Program-made: the position numbers and the translations under genes | Notes under the pieces: generated by a model | Told to the model about the DNA's origin: nothing | The model's database searches: none | Seen by the model: only the letters and a program-made list of their open reading frames with translations | In this document: positions 10,428 through 22,739 of the stretch, piece after piece | How positions within the stretch are numbered: the stretch's first letter is position 1 | Layout of the letters: the number at the start of each line of letters is the position of its first letter | DNA from: Leuctra nigra | Lineage: Eukaryota; Arthropoda; Insecta; Plecoptera; Leuctridae | NCBI GenBank assembly: GCA_934045905.1 | Contig: OW203768.1 | Span: 4,120,316 to 4,184,315 of the forward strand | Length of the DNA stretch: 64,000 nt | Reading direction: 5' to 3'

Positions 10428-11384
10428 AAATCGATGTATTTTTGTAATGTGAGGGATTCCTCTTCGTACTAAAGATATCTCCGGAGCTTATACAATTTCC
10501 CAGGTACTCATTAACTATAAAATATCGTAAAAAACAGAGAATCACAGATATTCTGCGTGCCATTAAGATGGTGGCAGGCAACAATGAGATGACATCACGT
10601 GCACACTATGAATTACATTAATATAGCAAAATAAAAGTTCCATTTAAATATAAAATACATAAATTATAATAAAAATAAAACGATTTAATTTTTTTATTGA
10701 AAAAATGGCGCTTATACCCAGGTCGTTAAACGCAAAAAAGCCCTATTATATAACTCTTGTATCATAGGCGAGAATGACGAGTATAACCATGAGGCGATAT
10801 CGAACCCGGAACCTCTCCAAGGCCATTCAATGAGATAACCGCAACAAACCCGTGAATCTAGTAATTATACTTTAGTTTTTTTATCGAGTGCGTGAAGAAT
10901 TGAATTACGCTAATAATCTTCATCTAGTCTGGTTGGACGACCTCGTGGCATTGTTTTCACACACACAATAACAATCGAAAGAATCGTTGGCCATGACTAA
11001 GATATTTCATTTGTTTCAAGCTAATATTGTATATTCTGTAGTTCCGGAGTATCCATGTTGGTACACAGTTCTGTTTGTGATAGAGTGGAGACAAATGGCA
11101 ATATTCTGACTCAAAGTAACACAGGGATTTTTTACCAGAGATTTTCGAGTTTAATCTCACTCAACTAAATGGGAGTCAACTATAAGAATAATTCATTTGA
11201 TTTTGTCCGATGTAACCCAAAAGTTTTCGCTTAAACACCATTTTGAGTGCGACCAACGGAAAAATTTATAATTTTTTATTATCAAAAAGCAGATAATAAA
11301 TTTGAGGAATTCATAAAGATTCCAGGTTTACTTCCATCCAAATGTAACAGTTCGTAGAATTCCCGCAGAGTCCAAGGATCCAAA
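10428..11384. other. AT-rich intergenic DNA
   Basis: A degenerate tRNA-like box B (tatcgaacccggaacc, about 10798) hints at an old SINE head. Otherwise I see no gene. Confidence 0.35.
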
Positions 11385-11545
11385 TTGGCAGTAAAGCTCA
11401 TGAAAACGAGTTTGATTCTCAATCCTGTCCTTCCCGACTGAGTTTTTTCATGGTTTTCCTCAGTCGAGAGGCAAATGCTGGGAAGGTTCCCTGCTAATAG
11501 GCCACGACCGAAACATCACCATCTCCCTCATCTCATTATTAAGGG
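11385..11545 (+). repeat. tRNA-derived SINE, 3'-truncated
   Basis: It shows 'ctcagtcgagaggcaaatgc', 'tgggaaggttccctgctaat' and 'ggccacgaccg', the body of the SINE family, with a decayed head and no gcgacgttaaa tail. Confidence 0.7.
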
Positions 11546-12317
11546 TATTCGAGTGATACCACGTGACTAAACATATAAAACACGAAATTGGCCAAACTAT
11601 TGCACATAAGAGGAAGCTAATGTATTATCCTCATTCTATATGTGATTCTACAACCCACTTTACCTTTTTTGCGTCCAATATTTTGGTCCGAAATTTTTTT
11701 GACGAAATATTGCTGTTGCATTACAAAATTTTCAAAGGCCGCAATTTTCACTCTACTGACTTGCAAGTGGGCTCGTTGTCTTTGTTATGAATAGGCGAAG
11801 AGGGCATTAAGTTTATTTTTTTTAATAACTTGATATCTAACCTGGCTACAGGCACCAATAAATATGGGCTTTTAAGCCGAAAATTCCTGTACCTACCGAC
11901 TTTATTTTAGAAAAATTGCAATAAAAATACCGAAAAAAACTTCAGTACTTCCTGGGTATATGTATTAAGATTATTCGTGCCTAGTTTCAGCTCGCTATGT
12001 TCAACGGTTATTTAGTTTAGACTTTTTCTGTGAATCGTCTTTGACCAGTTTGAATCGTGCCGGACATTTTTTTGACTTCCAAAATGGGTTGATTTCGCTG
12101 AATATCGATCTCTTCTAACATCTTCCTATAATATTTGCCCTGAAATTAAAATCTCATATCCCCCTAGAATCCCCTTAATTCGTTATACTATTTATACCTA
12201 TTATTTCAAAGAATCGACGTTTTTTGTAATTTGGATACCGAGTATACATTCCTCTCATGATCCATAATGAATGATGCTGTTTTTGAACGTGTCTGCGAAT
12301 GCATGCAGGTCCATTTG
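11546..12317. other. AT-rich intergenic DNA
   Basis: No recognisable gene, RNA or structured repeat. Confidence 0.35.
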
Positions 12318-12890
12318 CAGTGGTGTAGTCCTAATATTTTTTTGGGGTGATACGCTACCATGGGCGTCCGCAGGAGTTCTGCCGGGGGGGGGGGGGCAAA
12401 GCAAGGAAAACAATTTTCCCCGGTATAAGGGGGGGAGGCACCCAGCCCCGCAGGGCGTTTTTTGGTTTTTGGACACTATGAAATCAATTTTAAGACGTTA
12501 TGAGACGTATTTTGTTAAAGTATTCAATATATTTTATAATTTGACACTTCGGGGTAGCGGAGGGCATAGCACCACCTTGCCTCGCAGGGCTTTTTTTTGG
12601 TTTTTTGACACTTTGAAATTAACTTTTTTGAGTGTTTTGACACTTTGAAATTAACTTTTTTGAGTTTTTTGCTTACGAAATGAAACTATTTTTAGACGTA
12701 AAACACCACAAACATTTTAAGTATTCCTGACAGCTTCACTCTTCACCAAAATATTTTTTTTTAGGTATACAGCGTATACCCGCGTATACCCATTCTAATA
12801 TTTTGGGTATACTTTTGGGTATACTTTCCAGTGAAAATACTTTTTTATGTATACGGCGTATACCCGCGTATACCCTCGACTACACCACTG
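12318..12890 (+). mobile_element. hAT-like non-autonomous element, TSD tccatttg
   Basis: Ends CAGTGGTGTAGTC / GACTACACCACTG are flanked by the exact 8-bp duplication tccatttg (12310-12317 and 12891-12898). The interior holds a CATGGGCGTCCGCAGGAG block with a long G run, two CCCTGCGGGGC-module subunits (about 12445 and 12581) and two copies of a 'gtatacggcgtatacccgcg' motif near the right end. There is no transposase. Confidence 0.88.
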
Positions 12891-12898
12891 TCCATTTG

Positions 12899-13794
12899 AC
12901 TCGTCTCGCGATGAATGTAGGTTCCAATGACAAGTACATGTTTATAACCCTCATAAACACCGGGACAAACTCATTGGAACTGAATATCAATTCCACTCTT
13001 GCAGCATCCAATACTTGGCATTGCGGTGGCGAAACTGACGGCCAGATGATAGGGAAAGTCATTTCGAGATTTATTGATATTGATTTGTCAGTCGATTTAA
13101 AACAATGACAGATGATTCATTAATATTGAGAGAGAGAACTTTGTTAAAGACTGGCGTTGTAAAATGATGCTGCAAAGACGAGTATAAATACTGTGTAGAC
13201 CACTAAACATATGCATCGATAGATAAAAACGATTAATTTCCTACAACTATAGATGGGTGTGATACTCAAGACATTGGCCTTTGGAGAAAACTGAGCGACA
13301 AATAGTTTCATACATGAGTGTTATTCTGAGGGGATTTTCCCATGAGCAGTCTGATCGAATATATTTTTTCTTCTTCGTGCCTTGTAAAATACAAGCTGGT
13401 TTTGCAAAAAAAAATACTATAGGTATAGGTTCGTACACCCAACAAATCATAAAACGGTATTTGAACGAAACTGATTAGCTTCTGATCAGGTTTCAATGAC
13501 AATCAATCCTTGTTATTATCAATGAAATCAGAGCTCATCTACAAGAGTTAGATGACGAGTTAGCATAGACTTCATCGGATGATGTCATCATTTTGTTTTC
13601 ATCCAACCCATTTTTATCAAATACCGACCGTTTTATGATTTATTGAGTTGAGGGTAGATACTCCAAGTGGTGTGCAATGCAACAAATATTTTTTAGCCAA
13701 TCCGTTTCTTTCGCATACCGTGTTTATATTCTGACCAATACGTGGATGATTAAGGCCATTGTATATCACGTGACTTTATTTCTCTTCATCCGAT
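12899..13794. other. Intergenic, nothing assigned
   Basis: Open frames of 60-100 codons exist on both strands (for example to 13108) without any recognisable domain or splice context. Confidence 0.35.
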
Positions 13795-15512
13795 CAAAAG
13801 AAATAGTTACCTATGAGTACATACCTTACATCGTTCGTGTTGAATAATCCAAGGTGATTTATGAAGAAAATTCACTGCATACTGGAGCTTATCAATATTT
13901 GCAGTCAATAATATCCCCATAAAAAACACTCCGTGTAAAAATACCAGCCAAGTCTCTTCAACTAAAAAAAATAGAAGAAATCTAAAAATTCAGCACTGAA
14001 AAGTAGTAATATCAAAAAATTGGCCAAGTCAAAACTTTTCAAAAAATACTTGGCGCATCGTGCATATCAATAGTATAGAAGTAGGCAGGAAATGAAAAGT
14101 ACTCATCTATACATGTCCTAAAAAAACGATGCGCCAAGTATTTTTTGAAAAGTTTTGACTTGGCCAATTTTTTGATATTACTACTTTTCAGTGCTGAATT
14201 TTTAGATTTCTACTATTTTTTTTAGTTGAAGAGACTTGGCTGGTATTTTTACACGGAGTGTTTTTTTATGGGGATATCACTCCTTTTATCAGTTTATTCT
14301 TACAGCTTGTAACATTATATTGTGGCACCAAAGACCATTATTCCTTTAAAAATATACGCCTTTGTGATTTGGTTGCTAAGAAAAGTTGTGCTTGTTGCTA
14401 TGTAAATGCTATAAATAATATGCTATGAAGTATAGCAAAAGTTTGGTTCCAATCGGTACAGCCGTTCTCGAGTTATGGCATCACTTCCGGTTTTAAAAAT
14501 GGCGGCTGGCGTCAGTGCCACCTAAAGTATGTATTTATAAATGTTAACATAAAAATCCTTCTGAATATATTGTTATAAAAGATGATTTTAGTCTGATTTT
14601 TCATTTTTATGACATCATTTGGTTTCGGTAATAGTACATTTCTATTAAGACTATTGATATTTTATATAGATGACCGTCCGAATCGTTTGGCGCTAGTTTC
14701 GTCCCGATCGGTCCATCCGTTTTTGAGATATGACGTCACTTCCGGTTTCAAAATGGCGGCACAAAAAATTTGTAAGGACAAGGTATCATCAGACGCCAAA
14801 AGTGCACATATGGTAAAAATTTCAGATCGATCGGTTTAGCCGTTTAGGCTGTGGCCCTGTCAACAGTGTTTCCTGATATCTGAATCTGAATCTGAATCAT
14901 AATCAGATACCTTTTAAAAGGGGTGTAATTTCACTGTTTTCACGGCCTTCTAGCTCACAAATGGCATAATCTGTTGTTACCTAATTTGGTATATGGGGTG
15001 GGTTGGGCTATAGCTCGAAATTAAGATATTTTGCAACAATGGGATATTTTCGGATTTTAAGATCCAGTAGGCCGAAAATGCTATGTTGTTGCTTACAGTA
15101 AAAGTGTTTGGTCTGCTCCTAAGTTTATTATAGGCAGTAACGGTATTTTGAGTGAGTGTGAGTGTACTGTACGACTTGGCTGGGTGGAGCGACCGCTCCA
15201 CTAGATTTATTTTTGCAGTGGTTTAATAAATAAAAACAACACAAATATCGTGTATACGTAGGCACGTGTGAAGACTGTCAAAACCAAGTGCTGTTCGTTT
15301 AAACATTACATTCATAATAGTGGATATAATTAATATCTCAACATTTCGTTGGAAAGAGGAAGAAAGAGCGCATGTTATATATTCTGACATTGCGTCAGGT
15401 TTGTGATGCATATATGCCTTTTTATTAGAGTAATGTTTGCTGTTCTTGGCAACTCGTAGGATTTCCTTAAACTTCAGGTCTTGATTTGAGAATATTTAGG
15501 TGCAAGGAAGTA
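13795..15512. repeat. Segmental duplicate copy 1, split by an insertion
   Basis: 13795-13910 and about 15250-15512 together match the uninterrupted segment 16200-16745 (shared blocks include 'attacattcataatagtgga', 'caacatttcgttggaaaga' and 'ttgatttgagaatatttagg'). The DNA between them (13911 to about 15245) is absent from copy 2, so it was inserted after or outside that copy. Confidence 0.7.
13911..15207 (+). mobile_element. Composite element: long-TIR fold-back plus YY1/ETS/CRE-like module, copy 1
   Basis: The left part (13911-14277) is a fold-back with ~160-bp inverted arms (ATATCCCCATAAAAAACACT ... and its complement), including GCGCCAAGTATTTTTTGAAA. It is directly followed by a segment with 'acttccggttttaaaaatgg' and 'tgacgtcacttccggttt' (14480-14760), then a terminal 18-bp palindrome GTGGAGCGACCGCTCCAC and CTAGATT (15184-15207). 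The same order appears inverted at 48168-51200, so the parts travel together. A Helitron-like (HINE) origin is possible because of the hairpin-CTAG end, but this is unproven. Confidence 0.65.
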
Positions 15513-15879
15513 AAATCATCTAATATGTTATTTTCGCAGTTCTTTTCTGCGTAGATTAGTTCCAACAGATGTGTCCTAACTTATCTGATGAGTGAGAAGT
15601 ATTTGCTAAGCTGAACCCTTCCAATAGAAAATGTGTAGCTTTTTGGTTAAAAAGTCACGTGATATACAGGGACCTTAACTCGTTTAAAGAAATCCTTCTG
15701 TGTGAGTAGATTAAAGATGAGTAGATTATGAGAGAGTATTATATGACTAAAACACCTGTTCATTCACCATAGGGTCAAATATTGACTCCAAATCCAATCA
15801 ATCAATAAAAATGTGCAAAAACGAAAGTCAATAAACCAGCAGTGACGTAGTATATTTTAAAGTCGCACTGTTTTTCAAC
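15513..15879. other. Unassigned sequence
   Basis: Continuation of the duplicated segment with little recognisable content. Confidence 0.3.
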
Positions 15880-16045
15880 TAGACTGATGATGATCAGGAG
15901 ATGATGATGAAGAATAGGCAAGGATGGACTGTGGGAAGGAGGCGATCGTGGTCTATTAGTATTAGTAGATCACCTTCCCAGCATTTGCTCTCGACTGAGG
16001 GAATCCACGCATACAAAACTCAGTCAGGACATAGACTCAGTTACT
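15880..16045 (-). repeat. tRNA-derived SINE, antisense
   Basis: Antisense body blocks 'gtgggaaggaggcgatcgtgg' (shared minus-strand pattern) and 'ccttcccagcatttgctctc' identify the family. Head and tail are lost. Confidence 0.7.
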
Positions 16046-16199
16046 TCCAGAGCTTCTGCCTGAGCCATCTTGTATCAATGATCGAATGAATCAGTAGGAG
16101 GTCGAGAACGTCTAAAGAGCGGTTCTGCGCGAGGCCACTGGTAAATGTTGTCATTAGCCTCTGCGTTGACGGCGAGAAGATGTACAGCCTCTTTGTGAT

Positions 16200-16745
16200 C
16201 CGAGTAGTAATTCTCTTAATCCGATCAAAAAAATAACCTATGAGCACACTCCTAAAATCGTTCTTGTTGAGTTATTCAAGACGAATTATGAAGGACATTC
16301 GCTGCTTATTGGAGATTATAAATATTTTCAGTCAATAGAAGTTGATTAAGCGTGTGTAAGTACGCCTGTGAAAACTGTCAAAACCCAATTCTTTTATGTT
16401 AAATATTACATTCATATTAGTGGATATAATTAATGTATCAACATTTCGTTGGAAAGATGAAGAAAGAGCGCATGATTTGTTGGCCAAAATGTGTCAGGTT
16501 TGTGATGCATATATGTGCCCTTTTATTAGAGTAAAGTTTGCTGTTCTTGGCTGCTCGTATAGGATTTCCTTCAACTTCAGGGGTGCGATTACATAAGATG
16601 AGAACTTTCTTGTCACGGTGACAAGTTTCTCATCTCAATGTTATTCACGGCCCTCTAAGGTCTTGTCACCGTGATAAGTAAGTTCTCATTTTATGTGATC
16701 GCACCCCTGGTCTTGATTTGAGAATATTTAGGTGCAAGGAAGGAA
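16200..16745. repeat. Segmental duplicate copy 2
   Basis: Colinear with 13795-13910 plus 15250-15512 (see copy 1). It lacks the composite element but carries its own MITE at 16581-16706. The unit has no coding signal that I recognise. Downstream, 16746-17184 is unassigned; a 78-codon frame at 16882-17118 has no motif. Confidence 0.7.
16581..16706. mobile_element. 126-bp MITE in duplicate copy 2
   Basis: Inverted ends GGGTGCGATTACATAAGATG / TTATGTGATCGCACCC bracket a second inverted pair (CTTGTCACGGTGACAAG and CTTGTCACCGTGATAAG). Duplicate copy 1 has the uninterrupted sequence 'acttcaggtcttga' at this point, which is effectively an empty site. Confidence 0.8.
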
Positions 16746-17184
16746 GTAAAATTATCTTCAAAGATATTTTCGCAGTGACCAACCCCTTCCAAGTTAAAAT
16801 GTTAGCAGTGTGTAATAACAATCCAGGCAAAACGTCTGCGTACGACTGGTATTCGCTAAAGGGGAATACCGCGTTGTCTGGATGTCACTACGCATGCGTG
16901 TACAGTGTACAGTGACGTCACCGATGGACCTGCATGAGAGATGTGTGTCAGTGGGCCACGAGCTCTCACCTACCAGAGCTACTCACATAGAGAGCAAGAG
17001 TGTGATGGCACACGCCGAAATAGCGTTGAGCTCACAGTACATTCACTGCCTTCTTGAACACACCCAACACATTCACAACGTAGCAGATGCGGCGATTTTT
17101 CATACGGAACACGACTGATTTCTTGTGGATTTTGTTGTACTAGAGATACTACATCGATCATGGAGGATATCAGGGGCGCATTTA

Positions 17185-17350
17185 TATAAATAAACTAGAA
17201 AAACGCTCTGAGTAACGCGTTGATGAGCGAGCACGGATACGCGTAACACCTCGAACCGAAAATCTTTCTATCGAAAATGTCATTAAAAGCCAATAATTCT
17301 TGAATTTCGTCACAGACTTGTATGGAAATCTCCAACAATTATTGATCGAT
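17185..17350. repeat. Interspersed 'acgcgttgatgagcgagc' repeat, fragment
   Basis: 'gagtaacgcgttgatgagcg' followed by 'caccctcgaacc'-like and 'aaaatgtcattaaaagccaa' blocks also occurs at 18505-18650; the opening block also occurs at 18085-18115 and 43890-43912. Class unknown. A SINE begins a few bases later. Confidence 0.6.
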
Positions 17351-17356
17351 TGAACC

Positions 17357-17545
17357 ATCCTCCTGCCTTCCATCCTTCCAGACTCAGGTATTTTCGTAGG
17401 AGTCAAATGCTGGGAAGGTTCCCTACATGTAGGCCACGACCGCCTCCTTCCCACCATCCATCCTTAATTATTCTTCATCATCATAATAAATAATCAACTG
17501 TTACCGTTTGCCTGGTTAAAGAACAGTGCGACGTTAAACACCGCT
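17357..17545 (+). repeat. tRNA-derived SINE
   Basis: It shows 'caaatgctgggaaggttccc', 'ccacgaccgcctccttccca' and the tail 'acagtgcgacgttaaacacc'. The tRNA-like head is degraded. Confidence 0.8.
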
Positions 17546-18069
17546 AATTACGTATACGCCCTGCAAGTAGCCTATATACGTATAGATTATGTTCATTTGG
17601 CATTTTATTTTCGATTTTTAGTTCCACATCGTTGGCAAGAGAATCATGGGAAGTAACTTTTAAGGACCCTCCTTTAATTAAAACAGATGTTATTCCCACA
17701 AATAAGTGATACGTGATGGAGCCACTTCTGGCAAGATGGCTACTATCAGGTCCACATATTAATTTGTTTGTTTTGAAATTTCGTGTTTCCATAAAGCAGT
17801 GAAAAAACAAAAAACAAATGAAATTGATATTTAGCTATAAATTTACTTTTTTGGCCATAACAAACAACTATATCAAATATGTGTATTTATATTTATGCAA
17901 ATGCGCCCTTGATAGCCGCCATTTACCTAGTACCACAAAATCCACCAGAGGTCAGTTGTGTTCCTTATTTTCTCGAATAATTATGTATTGGAGGATTCGC
18001 TGTAAAATTAGGGATGGTTTTAGGTTTGTCAAAGAATTGTTCTCAATCGCAAATTGGCAAGGTGTGAAT
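17546..18069. other. Unassigned AT-rich sequence
   Basis: No gene or repeat recognised. Confidence 0.3.
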
Positions 18070-19415
18070 ATTAACTAGGAAAACGCTCAGTGTAACGCGT
18101 TGATGAGCGAGCACGGGTACGTGCAAATTCTCGAACCGGAAATGCGTACACAACGCACAGAAAACATATACATCCATATGGAATTGATTATGATATCAAC
18201 TTAAAAGTGTATGCTTTTCATCGAAACTTTAAAATAGCATCTAAGCACCTGGTTCATAAAGCAAATCAGAATCAATTTTCAATTGGCACTGGAAAACATT
18301 CATTTCGATACTTCATTACTGACAGATATTAAAAATGTAAATAACTTCATACGTTCTTAACTGATTGGGATGAAATTTTGTAAAATAAGAGACAATATTG
18401 GTCTTAATGATCATGAAAAATATGAGTTTGATCAGAATTATCGAAGACCGTTTTCATTTTTCAGCCTATCAGGAGATATTTATTTAAATTTTAACCAATG
18501 AATCTGAGTAACGCGTTGATGAGCGAGCACGGATACGCGCAACACCTCGAACCGAAATTCTGTCTATCGAAAATGTCATTAAAAGCCAATAATTCTAAAA
18601 TTTCGCCACAGATTTGTATAGAAATCTCAAAACATTCCTAAAATATTGGTCCAAATAACCATGCAAAGCTTTAAGTTGATCAATTGAACCTTTATGATTG
18701 AACTGTTCCGTGTTAATTTTCAAAAATCACAGGATCTCCTTCAAAAAATATACCTGAGACCACTCATATGATATAAGTGTGTCTACACAATATCAGATCG
18801 ACTGTTGAACGGTCATTATCAGTTTCATTTGCGTTTGAAAGTTTCTGCTCTAACTACCTTGCCTTGAACTGAAGAGTCGAAGTCGCCGTGAATTTGACAG
18901 CCAACACGCTAATAGTCCGTAAAATGTCAATAACGTTTGGATTTAAACACAGATTAGTATGAAAATTGTCAAAAATGCAGATAATGTTGGACCCAACCAT
19001 CATGCGAAGTTATAAGTTGATCGTTCAATCGGTTATAGTTTAAATTTCTAAAAACACAGGAAAGATGGTTTTAAATTTTAACCAATGGGAGGATTTGGCT
19101 GAAACTTTGTTTGATTGGGTACAATGTTGGGGGTAATGACTTGTCAAAATTTCAATTTGATCAAAACAACCAATCGAAAGTTAATTTTTTTTAAATTTGA
19201 ACCAATCAATGGATTTCAAAAAAATTAGGGTCTGCAACAATCAGAAATGTTACGTACATGTGTGCAAAATTTCAGCTCGATCGAAGAAAAACTCTGACCT
19301 GTATATCGTCAGTAACAGAAAAAAAAAAACAAACAAAAAAAAACAGAGGTCCGTGCCAAAAGAGCCAAATGGAGACGCTCGCTTCGCTCGCTCAATGAAA
19401 TTAGCATGAAAATGT
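18070..19415. repeat. Array of related interspersed-repeat subunits
   Basis: Successive diverged subunits each contain a variant of 'cacaggaaag/gatttaaattttaaccaat', 'gatgaaattttgtaaaat' and 'aatttcaatttgatcaaaac'. The first subunits begin with the acgcgttgatgagcgagc block and the end (19372-19391) is GACGCTCGCTTCGCTCGCTC. A related piece lies in the first SPH intron (43865-44300). No open reading frame of significance. Confidence 0.5.
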
Positions 19416-20829
19416 AAACTCTGGTCTGGTCTTAGAGGACTATGTAGGTGACTATGACACTTTTATGCCACTTGTATCTGTAAAATAGTTTGTATTTCTT
19501 TCGCAAATGCATGAAAACATACTCCTCACTTGTATTGTGTATAGGTAAAACGCATTGTCATAATTTCTACTTATAAGTATTGAAATATTGATACCTATTT
19601 GTTAGGAATTAAACTATGGACCAATCTGTATGCATTATCTGAATCATTGAAGACAAAGTATATAGTCAATCGCGTTTTGCATGTGTTTTCACAGAAGTCT
19701 GAAAAGCGGATCGTTGTCAAGAGCTGTTCAATTGCTAATAATAATCGCAATTATTATATCAATTGCGAGTAGAATTTTGTGATATGCGGCACTTTTAATG
19801 TAAACTCGATAACGGAATGAATTAGCATACTGTTGCTAATCAACGACTTAAACTGTACCTCCTTAATGCTAATCAGCATTGGACCAACAAATAGGTTAAA
19901 CAACAAACAAACAAATTGGCTATAACTTGTGTTATACTTTACTAGATTTTGACACATAAAAAGTATCAAGACACTATCAACCATCTCTTCAAAACATCTA
20001 AAAAAAAGTAATAAAGAATCTGTCAGACGAATTAAAATTGATATGTTGAAGAATTTCTAACCCAAGGTCTAGATTTGTTGTTTTACCCATGCTCCTTGGA
20101 AAAAAGTTTTTTTTTTACGATTCCAAGACTCTCTTGGTGATGCTTTACAAGGGGTTACAATTAATTGCCGTACTAGAGTTATAGTTTTAGTAAATACATT
20201 GTAAAGGTGCATATCGAGGATCTATTAAACGAATCAGATGAACACACCCTAAAAGAAATCACATGATAAAATAACGATGAAGATTTAAAAAAATCATACG
20301 ATGAGTGCATACCTATATTGGGTTACCCCCCCCCCCCCCCCTCTACACATTACTGCATGGAGTCATCGCTTCAGTATTAGAGGATGCTGGTATAATTTCA
20401 CAAAGTTGTTAAAACCCAGAACATGAACAATCCCGAGCTCGCACGTCCGCGATGATTTTTGCCGACCTCCAAACGCCCCAGTGCAAGTATTTGTACTCGC
20501 TCTACTAATAGAAGTACGTCGTTAACAAACCATTCAATGCGTCGCTTCACTTTCTTTCAAGTATTCAAGAAAAAAGATCTTCATTGAGTAAATAGATAAA
20601 TCAAGGCAAGTGGAGGCAAGCAGTATCAAGCAAACATCACAATGGAATGCGTCCAAGAAAATTTTTGAAATTAACTATAATTACAGGATGTTAATTTGAA
20701 ATTATATACGAGTTTCAGATTGATTGGATTAACTGCTTTAACTAAAATTGATAATTTCGATCATTAGTAGGGTTCCTAGTTTATCACATCATGAAATCAC
20801 CGATCAATATTGACTAATTCCTCCCAATT
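19416..20829. other. AT-rich intergenic DNA with a C homopolymer
   Basis: Apart from a ~17-base C run near 20327-20343, no feature was recognised. Confidence 0.35.
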
Positions 20830-21054
20830 GCGGGGGAGGACTAAAAATATGGACATACCTAACTTAGTTCATTTTGCTTATCTATCGCGAAACAAAATTT
20901 TAAGTACAAACTATGCTAAAATGTTTGATGTAATTTTTTTTTGGTAAGTACCTAAAGACACTGCAGATAAAAATGGCCAGAGGTTCGGTTCGGTCAAATA
21001 TTTAACGTTCGGTTCGAGGTTCGGTTCGGTTAAAAAATATGAGGTTCACCCAAC
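20830..21054 (-). mobile_element. Truncated hAT-like element related to 21946-22364
   Basis: It ends in 'gttcacccaaccctaa' preceded by 'ggttcggttcgg' motifs, and shares 'ggacatacctaactta' and 'tggccagaggttcggttc' with the complement of the complete copy at 21946-22364. The opposite end was not found. Confidence 0.6.
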
Positions 21055-21064
21055 CCTAAAGAAC

Positions 21065-21391
21065 TCAATTACTGTAACAGTAACAATTTTCTAAAAGTGG
21101 ATATCCAAAAAAAAAAAAAAAAAAAAAAAAATCGTCCTGTGGAGACAGCTTTTCTGGGCAGCAACTCCAGTCATCTACGACATATTTAGGAGATTGCCTC
21201 CCCGTGACGGCGCCTATGTTCCACCATTTAATCCGCTCTTGGATCATCTCTGAAATCAGCATTTCTCGCCTCATCTCCGCAGAATCTTCGTGGAACTCGC
21301 GAAGGGCACGGAACAGGTTTCGAGAAGGTGAGATGAGACATTCGCGTCTCCGTAACTCTTCTCCACGGAGGCTGCAGATAGCATCGGCCAA
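21065..21391 (-). other. Open frame of unknown status, 108 codons
   Basis: A minus-strand frame with Arg/Glu-rich, non-repetitive content (LRGEELRRRECLISPSRNLF) that reads through a T homopolymer (Phe run) near its end. The block is GC-richer than its neighbours. It could be a decayed transposon-protein exon or chance; I cannot name a family. Confidence 0.25.
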
Positions 21392-21602
21392 TTAGCGGCC
21401 GTGATTAATTACCAGGAGCCAATCACTGCTGGAGATGGCGCGATTACGTAGATACAACATCAGATAAGATCTTTGGAAATAATAATTAGATGTTTGCTTA
21501 ATTTCGTAGAAAGATGTTACGGGTGAATACTTTATTATAGTAATTAGGCTTTGAAGTGTGGGTGTTGCTCAACTATTTTACATCTAGTTAATGATTGATT
21601 GA

Positions 21603-21800
21603 TTTAACGGTTCGTGGGTTCGATTCCCGTGACACGTTGTTTTCCTCGTTGAGAGGCGAATGACGGGAAGGTTCCCCCAATCATTTCCACCGTCCGTCGT
21701 TACCTGTATTCTTCACCGACACCATCATCTCCCAATCATCATCAAAATCATTCATCTGTCGCCATTAGCCTCGCTGCAGAACAGTGCGACGTTAAGCACT
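21603..21800 (+). repeat. tRNA-derived SINE
   Basis: Box B GGGTTCGATTCC (about 21616-21627), 'catctgtcgccattagcctc' and the tail 'acagtgcgacgttaagcac' are present. The central block is partly deleted. Confidence 0.8.
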
Positions 21801-21945
21801 CACTTGGCAAAACAAATTTTTTTAAAGTTTTAATGATTCATATAAAAAAATACGAATATTTTGTAGTTAGAAAAACAACGTCAGATATTAAGCTTTTTTT
21901 AAGGAGATGTGTTATGAAATTTAGTAAATTTAATTTACAAAGTGG

Positions 21946-22364
21946 TAGAGTTGGGTGAACTTTATATTTTTGAACCGAACCGAACCGAACCTCTGGCCTT
22001 TTTTACCTGCAGTGGTTTTATCTTATTACTTAATCATGATGCACGACATGACATCAAACATTGTTTGGCATATAGGTTTATAGAGCAAATACTCGCATCT
22101 GTTGCAGGCGGTGAGTAAAAATAATCACTTTGATAGGTAATTTTCAAGGGATAAGTTAGGTATGTCCATCGAGTGCATTTTATTTTTCATAAAATTAATT
22201 CACACCATTGAATTTGCACAAAGAAAAGGTAAGAAAAGTTAAAGTAAAATTAAATTAAAATCAATCTGCATTAGGGTTCGGTTCGGATATTTCATTTTAA
22301 GGTTCGGTTCGCGAACATCTAAAATCGGTTCGGTTCGGGTTTCGAACCGGTTCGCCCAACCCTA
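21946..22364 (+). mobile_element. hAT-like non-autonomous element, TSD caaagtgg
   Basis: Ends TAGAGTTGGGTGAAC / GTTCGCCCAACCCTA are flanked by the exact 8-bp duplication caaagtgg (21938-21945 and 22365-22372). Multiple subterminal 'gaaccgaacc/ggttcggttc' motifs sit inside both ends, typical of hAT transposase-binding arrays. No coding capacity. Confidence 0.88.
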
Positions 22365-22372
22365 CAAAGTGG

Positions 22373-22739
22373 GCCTAAAAGCCAAATTCAATATCATGAA
22401 AATTATAGTTGTTAGAGAAAGGTAACTCATTTTCGAGAAGCAAAATTGTATAATTAGGTAATTAAACCCCACGATAATGATATTCCTATCTCCACGACTG
22501 ATTGACTGATTGACACCTTGGACTTCTGACACGCTAATTAATGTCATGGGTGTCTTCTGCGCTTGCGCAATGACACTGTCACGTGATGCGCTCAACTTGA
22601 ACCGCGAAGCCGATGACACAATCGTGAAACTCTTGACGAGGATTCACGAGCCACTTTTATCACGCGAAATGCATTTTTACTCGTTCGATCACTTTTCAGC
22701 TGATGAAGATGAAGAGTGTCGATCGCCCTGAACTGATGT
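22373..22739. other. Unassigned; 73-codon open frame at 22510-22731
   Basis: The frame has normal-looking composition but no motif, no clear splice sites and no homolog that I recognise. Confidence 0.25.
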
